NCBI RefSeq assembly: GCF_900156785.1
Contig: NZ_FTOP01000008.1
Coordinates: 1 to 64,000 of the forward strand
DNA length: 64,000 bases
Direction of reading: 5' to 3'
Source of the DNA: Belliella pelovolcani
GTDB taxonomy: Bacteria; Bacteroidota; Bacteroidia; Cytophagales; Cyclobacteriaceae
How positions within the stretch are numbered: position 1 is the first letter of the stretch; every line of letters starts with the position of its first letter. Position numbers and translations under genes: made by a program. The notes under the pieces were generated by a model. The model made no database searches. It was not told the origin of the DNA and worked only from the letters and a program-made list of their open reading frames with translations. Shown here piece by piece: positions 37,287 to 46,147 of this stretch.

Positions 37287-39422
37287 ATGAAAAAAACAAT
37301 CCTTGCACTTGCCGCTTCGGCCACCATGCTCTATTCATGTGGCTCTTCAGATGAAAATACAACAACTATGAATCCATTCTTTGAGGCTTACCAAACGCCT
37401 TTCGAAGTTCCTCCTTTTGACAAAATCAAAAATGAACACTTTGCACCCGCTTTGAGAGAAGGAATCAAACAGCACCAAGCTGAGATTGATGCCATCGTCA
37501 ACAATGCTGATAACCCAACTTTCGAAAACACCATCGAAGCCATGGAGTATGCTGGCGAACTGCTTGGCAAGGTTTCGAGAGTTTTCGGCAACCTAAATTC
37601 TGCCAATACAAACGATGAACTACAAGCAATCGCTAAGGAAATGGCTCCAGAACTTTCTGCGCACAGTGACAACATCTCTTTGAATGAAAAATTATTCGAA
37701 AGAGTAAAAGCTGTATGGGACAGTAAAGAGGAACTTGATCTCAATGCAGAACAACAAATGCTCTTAGAAAAAACCTACAAATCATTTGTGAGAAACGGGG
37801 CCAACCTCAATGAAGCTGACAAAGCTAAGCTTAGGGAAATCAACAGCAGGCTTTCCTCTCTCACACTGCAGTTTGGACAGAATCTATTAGCCGAAACCAA
37901 TGCATACAAGCTTGTAATTGACAATGAAGCTGACCTTGCAGGCTTGCCTCAGGGCTTGATCGATGGAGCGGCTGAGGATGCCAAAGCCGCAGGTCATGAA
38001 GGCAAATGGGTATTCACCTTGCAAAACCCCAGCATCATGCCCTTTCTTCAATATGCCGAAAACAGAGAGCTGAGAAAGCAAATATGGGAAGCTTACAAAA
38101 ACAGAGCAGACCAAGGCAATGAATATGACAATAAAGCAGGCTTGATAGAAACTGCGAACTTGAGAAGACAAAAAGCACAACTTCTTGGATACAATACACA
38201 TGCCGATTATGTTTTAGAAGAATCTATGGCTAAGAATGCTGAGAATGTATACAGCCTACTAAACCAACTTTGGACGCCAGCATTGGCAAAAGCTAAAGTT
38301 GAAAGAGACGAAATGCAGGCCTTGGTAAAAGCCGAAGGACATGACTTCAGCATCGAGCCATGGGATTGGAGATACTATGAAGAAAAACTCCGTAAACAAA
38401 AGTTCGATCTTGACGAGCAAGAAATCAAACCTTACTTCTCTTTACCTAAAGTGCAAGAGGGTGTATTTATGGTAGTGAAAAACCTTTGGGGACTTACGTT
38501 TGAAGAAATCAAAGATATCCCTGTATACCATCCTGACGCCAAAGCTTATGAAGTAAAAGAAGCTGATGGTAGTCACTTGGGCGTACTATATATGGATTTT
38601 CACCCGAGAGCTTCCAAAAGAGGTGGTGCTTGGATGACTTCCTACAGATCTCAAAAAACCGAAAACGGTGAGAGAAAGGCACCAGTCATCTCTATCGTAT
38701 GTAACTTCTCAAGACCAACTGCCAATGCCCCAGCTTTGCTTACTTTTGACGAGGTGACGACCTTCTTCCACGAGTTTGGTCATGCACTTCATGGCTTGCT
38801 ATCCAATGTACAATACCAAAGCTTAGCTGGAACTTCTGTTCCAAGAGACTTTGTAGAGCTTCCATCTCAAATCATGGAAAACTGGGCAACTGAACCAACA
38901 GTAATGAAGCAATACGCTTTCCATTACGAAACTGGAGAAGTCATCCCAGATGAATTGATCGCAAAATTGACCAACAGTGGTACTTTCGGCCAGGGTTTTG
39001 GAACTACTGAATACTTGGCTGCTTCCTTGATGGATTTGGATTACCATACGCAGGCTCAGGACATCAGTATAGATGCCACTGCATTCGAAAAGGTATCTAT
39101 GTCCAAAATCGGCTTAATCGACGAGATCATTCCAAGGTATAGAAGCCCATATTTCCAACATATCTTCGCTGGTGGATATTCTTCAGGCTATTACAGCTAT
39201 ATATGGTCCGGTGTATTAGATACAGATGCTTTCCAAGCTTTCAAAGAAACCGACCTTTTCAATCAAGAAAAAGCGCAGGCTTTCAGAAAGGAAATTCTCG
39301 AAAGAGGTGGAACCGATGAGCCGATGAATATGTACATCAACTTCCGAGGCGCTGAACCAAAGATCGATGCATTACTCAAGAAAAGAGGCTTAGATCAGGT
39401 ATCGGTCGAAAGAACGAAATAA
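37287..39422 (+). CDS. dcp-like: M3-family metallopeptidase (oligopeptidase / dipeptidyl carboxypeptidase)
   Basis: About 711 residues from the ATG at 37287 (MKKTILALAASATMLYSC), a lipoprotein signal with Cys at 18. The thimet-oligopeptidase zinc site is FFHEFGHALHGLLS, with the third ligand Glu in the following FVELPSQIMENW. Substrate-binding loops are GGYSSGYYSYIWSGVLDTDAF. It cleaves short peptides at the periplasmic side. An upstream ATG eight codons earlier would spoil the signal peptide. A well-formed promoter precedes the gene and a terminator follows. Confidence 0.95.
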   Translation: MKKTILALAASATMLYSCGSSDENTTTMNPFFEAYQTPFEVPPFDKIKNEHFAPALREGIKQHQAEIDAIVNNADNPTFENTIEAMEYAGELLGKVSRVFGNLNSANTNDELQAIAKEMAPELSAHSDNISLNEKLFERVKAVWDSKEELDLNAEQQMLLEKTYKSFVRNGANLNEADKAKLREINSRLSSLTLQFGQNLLAETNAYKLVIDNEADLAGLPQGLIDGAAEDAKAAGHEGKWVFTLQNPSIMPFLQYAENRELRKQIWEAYKNRADQGNEYDNKAGLIETANLRRQKAQLLGYNTHADYVLEESMAKNAENVYSLLNQLWTPALAKAKVERDEMQALVKAEGHDFSIEPWDWRYYEEKLRKQKFDLDEQEIKPYFSLPKVQEGVFMVVKNLWGLTFEEIKDIPVYHPDAKAYEVKEADGSHLGVLYMDFHPRASKRGGAWMTSYRSQKTENGERKAPVISIVCNFSRPTANAPALLTFDEVTTFFHEFGHALHGLLSNVQYQSLAGTSVPRDFVELPSQIMENWATEPTVMKQYAFHYETGEVIPDELIAKLTNSGTFGQGFGTTEYLAASLMDLDYHTQAQDISIDATAFEKVSMSKIGLIDEIIPRYRSPYFQHIFAGGYSSGYYSYIWSGVLDTDAFQAFKETDLFNQEKAQAFRKEILERGGTDEPMNMYINFRGAEPKIDALLKKRGLDQVSVERTK

Positions 39423-39441
39423 TATTTTAATAAATAAACAA

Positions 39442-39475
39442 AAGTCCGTAGAGCATAGCTTTACGGACTTTTTTT
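39442..39475 (+). terminator. Rho-independent terminator of the M3 peptidase gene
   Basis: Stem AAGTCCGTA / TACGGACTT with about 12-nt loop, followed by seven T. Confidence 0.92.
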
Positions 39476-39514
39476 ATGCTCAACTAATTCATGATCAAAT
39501 AATACGAGCTACCA

Positions 39515-39529
39515 CACTTCATTTACAAT
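39515..39529 (+). promoter_or_regulatory. 15-bp element shared with the LytTR regulator promoter
   Basis: CACTTCATTTACAAT occurs here, 69 bases before the stand-alone receiver gene, and again at 43662-43676, 62 bases before the LytTR gene, in the same orientation. Candidate binding site of the LytTR regulator. Confidence 0.5.
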
Positions 39530-39597
39530 CCACTACATTCTGAGGGAGAAGATTGAATTATATATTTCTTTTGTGTCACTAATTTAAAATTAATAGC

Positions 39598-39993
39598 ATG
39601 AGAGTCCTTATTGTTGAAGATGATGAAATCATCAGGTTCATATTGTCACATCACTTCAATTCAGCGGGATTTGAGGTTACACTTGCAGAAGATGGTCAGC
39701 GTGGACTTGACTCCCTGATTGAAAACAATTTTGATACGGATCTGATCATTACAGATTTGATGATGCCTAGGTTAGATGGCTATGGATTGGCTAGAAAAGT
39801 AAGGATTGGACATGGGAAGTTTGAATTACCTATCATTGCCATCACTGCGGGCATCATTTCAAACGAAGAGAAAAACCGTACACTTTTTAACTATACGCTC
39901 CAAAAACCATTGGACATCAAAGGCCTTGTATCCCTATCAAAGTGCCTGATTGCAGAAAGCGAAAAGTTGCAAGATCACCCAGTTGCAATGTAA
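39598..39993 (+). CDS. Single-domain response regulator
   Basis: A 131-residue receiver domain with no output domain. Acidic pocket VEDDE at the N-terminus, phospho-acceptor Asp in DLIITDLMMPRLDGYG, the Thr of AITAG and Lys of LQKPLD complete the active site. It probably passes phosphoryl groups or binds a partner protein, as in phosphorelays. It faces the hybrid kinase gene convergently (12 bases apart) and shares a promoter element with the LytTR regulator nearby. Confidence 0.9.
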   Translation: MRVLIVEDDEIIRFILSHHFNSAGFEVTLAEDGQRGLDSLIENNFDTDLIITDLMMPRLDGYGLARKVRIGHGKFELPIIAITAGIISNEEKNRTLFNYTLQKPLDIKGLVSLSKCLIAESEKLQDHPVAM

Positions 39994-40004
39994 TGCTACT
40001 GACC

Positions 40005-41048
40005 CTACTCCGTGAGTAGGGTCAGTTCTGCACAAAATACCATTTGTTGATCTACTGTGATACTTAGATTAGCTTGATTCTTTTTGGCATATTCAAAAGC
40101 TAAATACAAGCCAAGACCCAAACCTTGCTGCTCAAAATACCTTCTATTGATTTGAGAAAAAGCCTTTATCTCTACTTTTTGAGGGACTTCAAACAAGTTT
40201 TGCTGATTGCATACTTTGATCATTTGTTTTTTAAGCTCTATGACTACATAATCTCCTGAGTTGAATTTGAATGAATTGGTGATTAATTCTTCTGTAATAA
40301 ATTCAAATTGCTTATAATCAAACCAACACCCGAAATCCAATCCAGTTATCCTATACCTGCCTTTTGATGTTGAACTGTCAAGTATCCTTATCAAAAATTC
40401 CTTTACAGAAGGCAACCAAATTCGCTCAGTCCTTACGTTTTCAATGGTCTGAAACCGTGCTAGATTTAAAAGACTGATATTTAATCTATCGCCCGCTGCA
40501 ATGGCTTTATTCAAAAGTTCCATCAAATGCTCTTCACTCAACACACCCAATGAATCCTTGATAATCTGAAGCAGAGAGTTCAAACCAAATAAGGGCGTAC
40601 GCAATTCATGGTACTTGACTTTCCTCTCTTCTGCCAGCACTTCCTCTACCTTGTGTTGTAGCCACATATCTCTGTTCCACTTCTTATTCAATGAAGTGTT
40701 GACTGCGTTTATCAAATCCTTTGCCTGAATAGGCTTTGTGAGGTAATCTTCCGCTCCTGTCTCCATACCTTTCCGCACATCATCTTTTTCGACTTTCGCA
40801 GTAAGAAAGAGAAAGGGCAAATTGATGTATTGATCATTTTTTCGAACTGCATTTAAAAACTCAAAGCCATCCATCACAGGCATCATTACATCTGAGATCA
40901 CAATGTCTGGATTGTGATTTTCGAGAAGTTGCAAACCTACCTTTCCATTATCCGCTTCTACTACTTCAAAGTCATGAATTTCAAGGATATCTTTGATATT
41001 CTCTCTTAACTCTAGCTCATCTTCGACAAGCAATATTTTAATTTTCAT
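40005..41048 (-). CDS. Response regulator-histidine kinase hybrid (REC-HisKA-HATPase)
   Basis: A 347-residue protein with an N-terminal receiver (LLVEDELELRENI, Asp in PDIVISDVMMPVMDGFE, TAK and LTKPI) followed by a compact kinase module. The H-box is KYHELRTPLFGLNSLL and a reduced HATPase region has FITEELITNSFKFNSGDYV (N-box) and QGLGLGLYLAFEYAKK (G2-like). No sensor domain is present, so input is by phosphotransfer to the receiver. It overlaps the large kinase gene by 11 bases and is co-transcribed with it. Confidence 0.88.
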   Translation of the reverse strand: MKIKILLVEDELELRENIKDILEIHDFEVVEADNGKVGLQLLENHNPDIVISDVMMPVMDGFEFLNAVRKNDQYINLPFLFLTAKVEKDDVRKGMETGAEDYLTKPIQAKDLINAVNTSLNKKWNRDMWLQHKVEEVLAEERKVKYHELRTPLFGLNSLLQIIKDSLGVLSEEHLMELLNKAIAAGDRLNISLLNLARFQTIENVRTERIWLPSVKEFLIRILDSSTSKGRYRITGLDFGCWFDYKQFEFITEELITNSFKFNSGDYVVIELKKQMIKVCNQQNLFEVPQKVEIKAFSQINRRYFEQQGLGLGLYLAFEYAKKNQANLSITVDQQMVFCAELTLLTE

Positions 41049-43611
41049 AGGGTAAACTCAATGTAAATATGGATCCTTTTTCTTCTTGACTGACGAAGCT
41101 AACTTCTCCACCTAATTTGTTGATAAATTCTTTGACTATATTCAGTCCTAAACCAGTCCCTTTGATATTAGAGACATTCTTTGCTCTAAAAAATGACCCA
41201 AAGATATATTTATGATCTGCTTTTGGAATACCAATTCCAAAATCTTGAACCTTGATCAACACGTTTCCATTCAGTTTAGAAACACTTACTTTTGGATAAT
41301 CAGAAGCATTGATCGAATATTTCACAGCATTATCGATCAGGTTATTGAGGATGTGAGAAAGCCAAGTAGGATCTGTATTGATGATAATCTCCTCTTCTGA
41401 CAATTCAAGTTCAATCTTACTGCCCATATCTTGAAGATGATTATCCACGACAGATTTGACAAATTGATTGATTCCTACTTCTTGGTGCGTAATGACCACC
41501 TTATCTTGTGCGTTACGCTCCAAGATCAATAAATCAGAAATGACTGATGTCAATCTCTTAATTTGTGCATTAATCCTTCCTATATGTGTTTTGGACTTTT
41601 CCTTGAGCATACCATCGTCCACCCTTTCCAAAATCATCCCAAGTAATTCTGTACTACTCATGATGGTAGCCAAAGGCGTGCGAAATTCATGGGAGGTCAT
41701 CGATATAAATCTAGACTTGAGTTGATTCAACTCTTTTTCACGCATCAAGGATTCCTTGAGCTCTTCTAGCATTTTTTCACGTTCTGTTACATCCCTTGAA
41801 GTCGCCAAAAGAGAATGTACAACACCATGCTCGTCTCTCAATGGCTTCATCAAAATCTCCAAATAAACTGTAGATTTATTGTACTTATGCTGATGAGGGA
41901 CTACCAACTTAATCTGATCATCCAAATCACTCGCAACAAGATCTCCTGGAACACCAAAAGCTTGCTCAGGCGTCCTTCCAATAAGTTCCTCAGGACTATA
42001 ACCAAGGACTTTCTCGATGGAAGGAGAAATGTATTTGAAAGTCAAATCAACATCATGCAGGGCAATAATATCACCTGTATTCTGAGATACTAGTTTATAA
42101 TTTTCATCTGCTTTTTGTCTTAAAAGATCTGACTCTTTCTTCAACCGATTAATTCTAATTGCTTTGATCAAATTTGCATAACCTGAAATCAAAGGCTGCA
42201 GAAACTCTACATCCTCCATGGTGTAGTCTGTATCCTTATTGGCAAAGCCCATCAAGCCAAGAAACTCTTCACCTTTGTACACGGGAATTCCCAAATATCT
42301 GTACAACGGAGGGTGACCATTAGGCGTCCCTCCTGCCCTTGGATCCTTAGAAACAGCATTAGAAATCACTAATTCTCCTGACTTCAAACTCTCACCAAAT
42401 AGGGTGTCGAGATTTCTGAATTCTATTCCTACTCGGAAATTTTGCTCATAAAATTTATTTGTCTCTTTTGACCAAGCAATGTTAGATATTGTATGGCTTT
42501 TCAAGTACGGAGCTCCATCTGGATCATATAGAACCTCGCCAATAAAACCAAATTTACTTCCAGTAATATTGAGTATTTTGATCAAAAGTGTATCCAAGGG
42601 ACTCTGAAAATCTTCTTCTAGGTAAAAGCTGAGTTGAGTATCATTGACTGCCTGAAGCAATTCATTTAACCTCTGAAGATCAACCTCTTTCTCTTGAAGT
42701 GCTGCTTGGATGGATTTTTCTTGGTTAATGTTGACCAAAGTTCCAGACAAGGATGTTGGAGTACCAATCTGGTCAAGAATGATGCGAGCTTGTGCCTTGA
42801 TCCAAACCAATGCACCAGATTTAGTAACTAACTGAAATTCGGTCTTTGCTTCTTCCAATGCGCCATTAACCAACTCCTGAAACAAGACATACATCTGTTC
42901 ATGAAAAGATGGCTCTAAGTAACTAAACGCATTTTTACCAATACTTTCTTCTATGGTGTATCCTGAAATAGACTCCCAAGCTTGATTCAAAAATGTCCAA
43001 TTACCTTCAATATCAACCTTGAAAATCACATCCTTGACCCCGTGAACCAAGTTGAGATAGCTTTTCCTACTTTTAACCAAGTTCTTTTTTTGCTTCTTGG
43101 ACAGGATGGTAGTACCCAAAGTTGAGGCCAATGCATGAAGTGCCAACTCCTGCTGGGTTGTAAATAATTTTTCTTCCTTACAATTATCAAAACCTATATA
43201 ACCCCAAAAATCACCGCCAGAAAAAATCGGAACAAAGAGATAGGATAAAATACCTTGTTCGACCATGGCATCATAGAAATCTCCATTTTGAGTGTTTTTA
43301 ACCAATTCATTGATAACCTTATTTTGTCGAAGCACTGATTCTATTTCCGGGAAAATAGACCAAGGGAGCTCCTGGAGGTATTCAAAATCAATCTGCGGAC
43401 TTACGCCAGGAGCATTCCACTCGAAGCTATAAGTCATACAAAACTCATCCGCCTCGTTAAAATGATTCTTGAATACATATACTCGATCCACGCCTGTAGC
43501 CTCACCTAGATGCTGCAAAATGAGAGGAATCGATTTTTTTAAACTAGGGTAACTTTGTAATGTAAAGTATGATTTACCGATCGCCTCTAAGATAATTGAA
43601 CTTCTTTCCAT
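41038..43611 (-). CDS. GAF-PAS-GAF-PAS sensor histidine kinase
   Basis: An 857-residue cytoplasmic kinase with no membrane segment. In order: GAF (about 15-170, LFVPIFSGGDFWGYIGFDNC), PAS with PAC (about 185-300, VDIEGNWTFLNQAWESISGYT), a second GAF (about 325-480, GIPVYKGEEFLGLMGFAN), a second PAS (about 500-610, DVDLTFKYISPSIEKVLGYSPEEL), HisKA with H in SMTSHEFRTPLATIMSS, and HATPase (LIDNAVKYS, DFGIGIPKAD, KGTGLGLNIVKEF). Divergent from the LytTR regulator, which may be its partner. Confidence 0.93.
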   Translation of the reverse strand: MERSSIILEAIGKSYFTLQSYPSLKKSIPLILQHLGEATGVDRVYVFKNHFNEADEFCMTYSFEWNAPGVSPQIDFEYLQELPWSIFPEIESVLRQNKVINELVKNTQNGDFYDAMVEQGILSYLFVPIFSGGDFWGYIGFDNCKEEKLFTTQQELALHALASTLGTTILSKKQKKNLVKSRKSYLNLVHGVKDVIFKVDIEGNWTFLNQAWESISGYTIEESIGKNAFSYLEPSFHEQMYVLFQELVNGALEEAKTEFQLVTKSGALVWIKAQARIILDQIGTPTSLSGTLVNINQEKSIQAALQEKEVDLQRLNELLQAVNDTQLSFYLEEDFQSPLDTLLIKILNITGSKFGFIGEVLYDPDGAPYLKSHTISNIAWSKETNKFYEQNFRVGIEFRNLDTLFGESLKSGELVISNAVSKDPRAGGTPNGHPPLYRYLGIPVYKGEEFLGLMGFANKDTDYTMEDVEFLQPLISGYANLIKAIRINRLKKESDLLRQKADENYKLVSQNTGDIIALHDVDLTFKYISPSIEKVLGYSPEELIGRTPEQAFGVPGDLVASDLDDQIKLVVPHQHKYNKSTVYLEILMKPLRDEHGVVHSLLATSRDVTEREKMLEELKESLMREKELNQLKSRFISMTSHEFRTPLATIMSSTELLGMILERVDDGMLKEKSKTHIGRINAQIKRLTSVISDLLILERNAQDKVVITHQEVGINQFVKSVVDNHLQDMGSKIELELSEEEIIINTDPTWLSHILNNLIDNAVKYSINASDYPKVSVSKLNGNVLIKVQDFGIGIPKADHKYIFGSFFRAKNVSNIKGTGLGLNIVKEFINKLGGEVSFVSQEEKGSIFTLSLPYEN

Positions 43612-43626
43612 GCCTTATTTTTCAAT

Positions 43627-43676
43627 TTGTAAAGTAAGTGCATAAAAAATTGTCAAGTCTTCACTTCATTTACAAT
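43627..43676. promoter_or_regulatory. Inverted repeat in the kinase/LytTR divergent promoter
   Basis: TTGTAAAGTAAGTG (43627-43640) and CACTTCATTTACAA (43662-43675) are inverted copies with 12 of 14 bases matching, spaced 21 bases. The right arm is the 15-mer that recurs at 39515-39529. LytTR proteins bind paired short sites, so autoregulation is plausible. Confidence 0.55.
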
Positions 43677-43737
43677 AAAATACCGATTATATTAAAATTA
43701 CATTTTTGGAACTTTCTTGCGGTAAAATTGAAACAAA

Positions 43738-44448
43738 ATGCATAAAATACTCATAGTAGAAGACGAATACGAACTAGCTTTGAACATCCAAGAAATCTTG
43801 ATCAATCTAGACTATGATGTTGTCGGCATCTTTAATAACGCCATAGATGTCTTGGACTTTTTTATTGACGGCACAGCTGATCTTATTCTTATGGATATTT
43901 TGATTCAAGGTGACCTTGATGGTATTGACCTCTGTTACAAACTTAAAGATAAACTCAACATTCCAATTGTATTTCTGACGGCATACTCTGATCAAGGAAT
44001 CTTAGATCGCATCTCAAAAGTCGTATATGATGGTTATTTGCTGAAACCTTTCACTGTTGAGAGCCTCAAGTCTTCTATCTATCTCGCTTTAGAAAAACCA
44101 CATCGAAGCGCAAACTCAAAGCCCCTCCCCCCTACTAAAAACACACTCAAAATCAGAGACAAAGGATTCCTTGTGCCAGTTCCTATCTATGACATCCTAT
44201 TTCTCAAAGCAGACGGGTTGTATACCAAAGTGTACACAAAAACCAAAACCTACGTCATCAGAGATATTTTAAAAGATGTCCTTGGGGATTTACCATCTAG
44301 CTCATTCGTAAGAGTTCACAAATCTTATTTGGTCAATATCAAGCATATTAATTCTTTTAACTCAAAAGAACTGATCATAGAAGATCACACCATTCCAATT
44401 AGAAGAGGATTTTACAAGGAGCTCCATCAATTGACTGAAATCAAATAA
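43738..44448 (+). CDS. LytTR-family response regulator
   Basis: A 236-residue regulator with an N-terminal receiver (IVEDEYELALNI, Asp in DLILMDILIQGDLDGIDL, TAYSD, LLKPF) and a C-terminal LytTR DNA-binding domain (DILFLKADGLYTKVYTKTKTY, SFVRVHKSYLVNIKHI, IPIRRGFYKEL). Divergent from the large kinase across 126 bases. It ends two bases from the convergent thioredoxin gene of the sulfur module with no terminator between. Confidence 0.94.
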   Translation: MHKILIVEDEYELALNIQEILINLDYDVVGIFNNAIDVLDFFIDGTADLILMDILIQGDLDGIDLCYKLKDKLNIPIVFLTAYSDQGILDRISKVVYDGYLLKPFTVESLKSSIYLALEKPHRSANSKPLPPTKNTLKIRDKGFLVPVPIYDILFLKADGLYTKVYTKTKTYVIRDILKDVLGDLPSSSFVRVHKSYLVNIKHINSFNSKELIIEDHTIPIRRGFYKELHQLTEIK

Positions 44449-44450
44449 TT

Positions 44451-44786
44451 CTACTTGAAAAACATCTGATATAGCCTTTCCAACTTACTCTGAAGCTCTC
44501 CCATAGTAACTAGGCCATTGGATCTAAAAAACTCTTTCCCTTCAAAATAAACCATGATTCCTGGCACAGAGAGCATTCTAAGTTGGGCCGCAAGTGCTCT
44601 GTTTTGCTCAGCCTCAAGAACAATCATGTCCATTTTGGGAAATTCTCGGTCAAGTAATTCCTTGACCTTTGGGAAAAGGATTTTGCAAACACCACATTTG
44701 TCTTGATAAAAGTAAACCAGCGTGGCGGGATGATTTTCAAGCAATGCTTCAAAATCCTCGGTTGTTATCTTTTTTGTTATTTCCAT
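44451..44786 (-). CDS. Thioredoxin-family protein with CGVC active site
   Basis: A 111-residue thioredoxin fold: TLVYFYQDKCGVCKILFPKV contains CxxC as CGVC rather than CGPC, and the cis-Pro is in LRMLSVPGIMVYFEG. The weaker Val in the active site fits a specialised electron carrier, perhaps for sulfur compounds handled by the tsdA operon. It is the last gene of tsdA-porin-trx, overlapping the porin gene by 10 bases. No export signal is seen, so it is cytoplasmic. Confidence 0.88.
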   Translation of the reverse strand: MEITKKITTEDFEALLENHPATLVYFYQDKCGVCKILFPKVKELLDREFPKMDMIVLEAEQNRALAAQLRMLSVPGIMVYFEGKEFFRSNGLVTMGELQSKLERLYQMFFK

Positions 44787-46147
44787 TGCAAAGTATAGTT
44801 AGCGATCAAGTTGATATGGATCAAATCTACCTTATTATAAATCCATGTGGGTTGAAGACTATCTCTATTTAAAGCAGATTTTGTCAATATAATTCCATGA
44901 AAATCTAATCCTCTACCCCACTGTGAGGGTGAATATTTTACTCCCAGGTTGACTTGGCTGTAAGAAGGAAATGCATATTTATTGATTACGAATGTATCCG
45001 GTTTAGGGAGGAAGTGAATCCCAGCAAAAGCATAGACTTGTAGCCCTTTTTCCACAAACCTTCTCTCAAAATAGCCAGTCAATGCAGTCACTTCACTGAA
45101 CCCTTCATTCCTTTCTCGCGGAATAAAAGTGAAAAATGGATCCCTACCCCATTCTCTTGGACTAAGGTATCTCCCTTGTCCACCTATATAGGTGAAGTTG
45201 AGGTGCCATGTAGTCAACGCATCTTTCGCTCCAATTCTTGCGCTGACAATCCAGTTTTGATCATAAGGATCCTTGTAGCGTAAGCTAGGGTCATCATTCC
45301 CGCCATTTTTGATGCCATGCTGAAACATGATCTGAAGTCCAGTAAGCAACTTTTTTGCGGGATTCAATTTCCAATCTCTTTCGAATTGTGTCAGAAAAGT
45401 GCTGGATACATTTTGGACGTAAGTATGGTTAAATTCAAATGAAAAGTACTCTTCCTCCACAATATGCTTCCAATCAAAAACTGTCACGAAATCACTATCT
45501 ACATTCCCTTTATAAGCAGAGGGGTTGCCTTGTAAATCCAATCCAATCGGGTACAATCCAAATGTATCGCCAATTCCAAACCAAGCAGCAGTAGATCTTG
45601 GAGAAATCCTACTTATATAATTTAATGTAGCAATATTGGCCCTATCTGGTGTGAAATTGAAAAACAATCCTTCTACAAAAGTCGGAGAAAGTCTTCCATC
45701 TTGGGGGTTGATAAGAGCAGTATTGATAGGCATCTTTCCTGCTGCAAAGGAAAAGAGCGCTGCTTCATATTTGATTTGAAACTCCTCCAACCTGCCGAAA
45801 TATTGGTTATCTAGGTCTGTCACATCTAGTAAGCCTACCTCATATCTATTTCTTCCTCCAGTGATCGGATCTCTCGCTGCTAAATCTGAACTGACAATAT
45901 TTCCAAAAACCGCATACCTACTAGCAAAGGAAAACCCTTTGAATTTTGGCGTTTGCACTTTTGCATATGCTGATTGAGCCCATGCAAAGTCATCTTTGAA
46001 ATCATCATAATAGGAAGTGGACATGAAAAAGCTCCTTGTTCCTATTGTCCATTTGGCTTTTTCATTGGTATAAACACTATCAGAGTGGCTTCTTGCCCAT
46101 AGAGACTGAGACCAAATAATCCCTATGACTAGGAGCAAATTCCTCAT
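44777..46147 (-). CDS. Putative outer-membrane porin, paralogue of the one at 50048-51430
   Basis: A 456-residue protein with signal peptide and beta-barrel pattern ending in an aromatic-rich strand (NYTLQWK). Segments FGRLEEFQIKYEAALFSF, FGLYPIGLDLQGNPSAYKG, LSPREWGRDPFFTF and NKYAFPSYSQVNL match equivalents in the second porin of this cluster in the same order, so the two are paralogues with an OprD-like look. Overlapping tsdA by one base and trx by 10, it likely admits thiosulfate or tetrathionate (inference). Confidence 0.75.
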   Translation of the reverse strand: MRNLLLVIGIIWSQSLWARSHSDSVYTNEKAKWTIGTRSFFMSTSYYDDFKDDFAWAQSAYAKVQTPKFKGFSFASRYAVFGNIVSSDLAARDPITGGRNRYEVGLLDVTDLDNQYFGRLEEFQIKYEAALFSFAAGKMPINTALINPQDGRLSPTFVEGLFFNFTPDRANIATLNYISRISPRSTAAWFGIGDTFGLYPIGLDLQGNPSAYKGNVDSDFVTVFDWKHIVEEEYFSFEFNHTYVQNVSSTFLTQFERDWKLNPAKKLLTGLQIMFQHGIKNGGNDDPSLRYKDPYDQNWIVSARIGAKDALTTWHLNFTYIGGQGRYLSPREWGRDPFFTFIPRERNEGFSEVTALTGYFERRFVEKGLQVYAFAGIHFLPKPDTFVINKYAFPSYSQVNLGVKYSPSQWGRGLDFHGIILTKSALNRDSLQPTWIYNKVDLIHINLIANYTLQWK

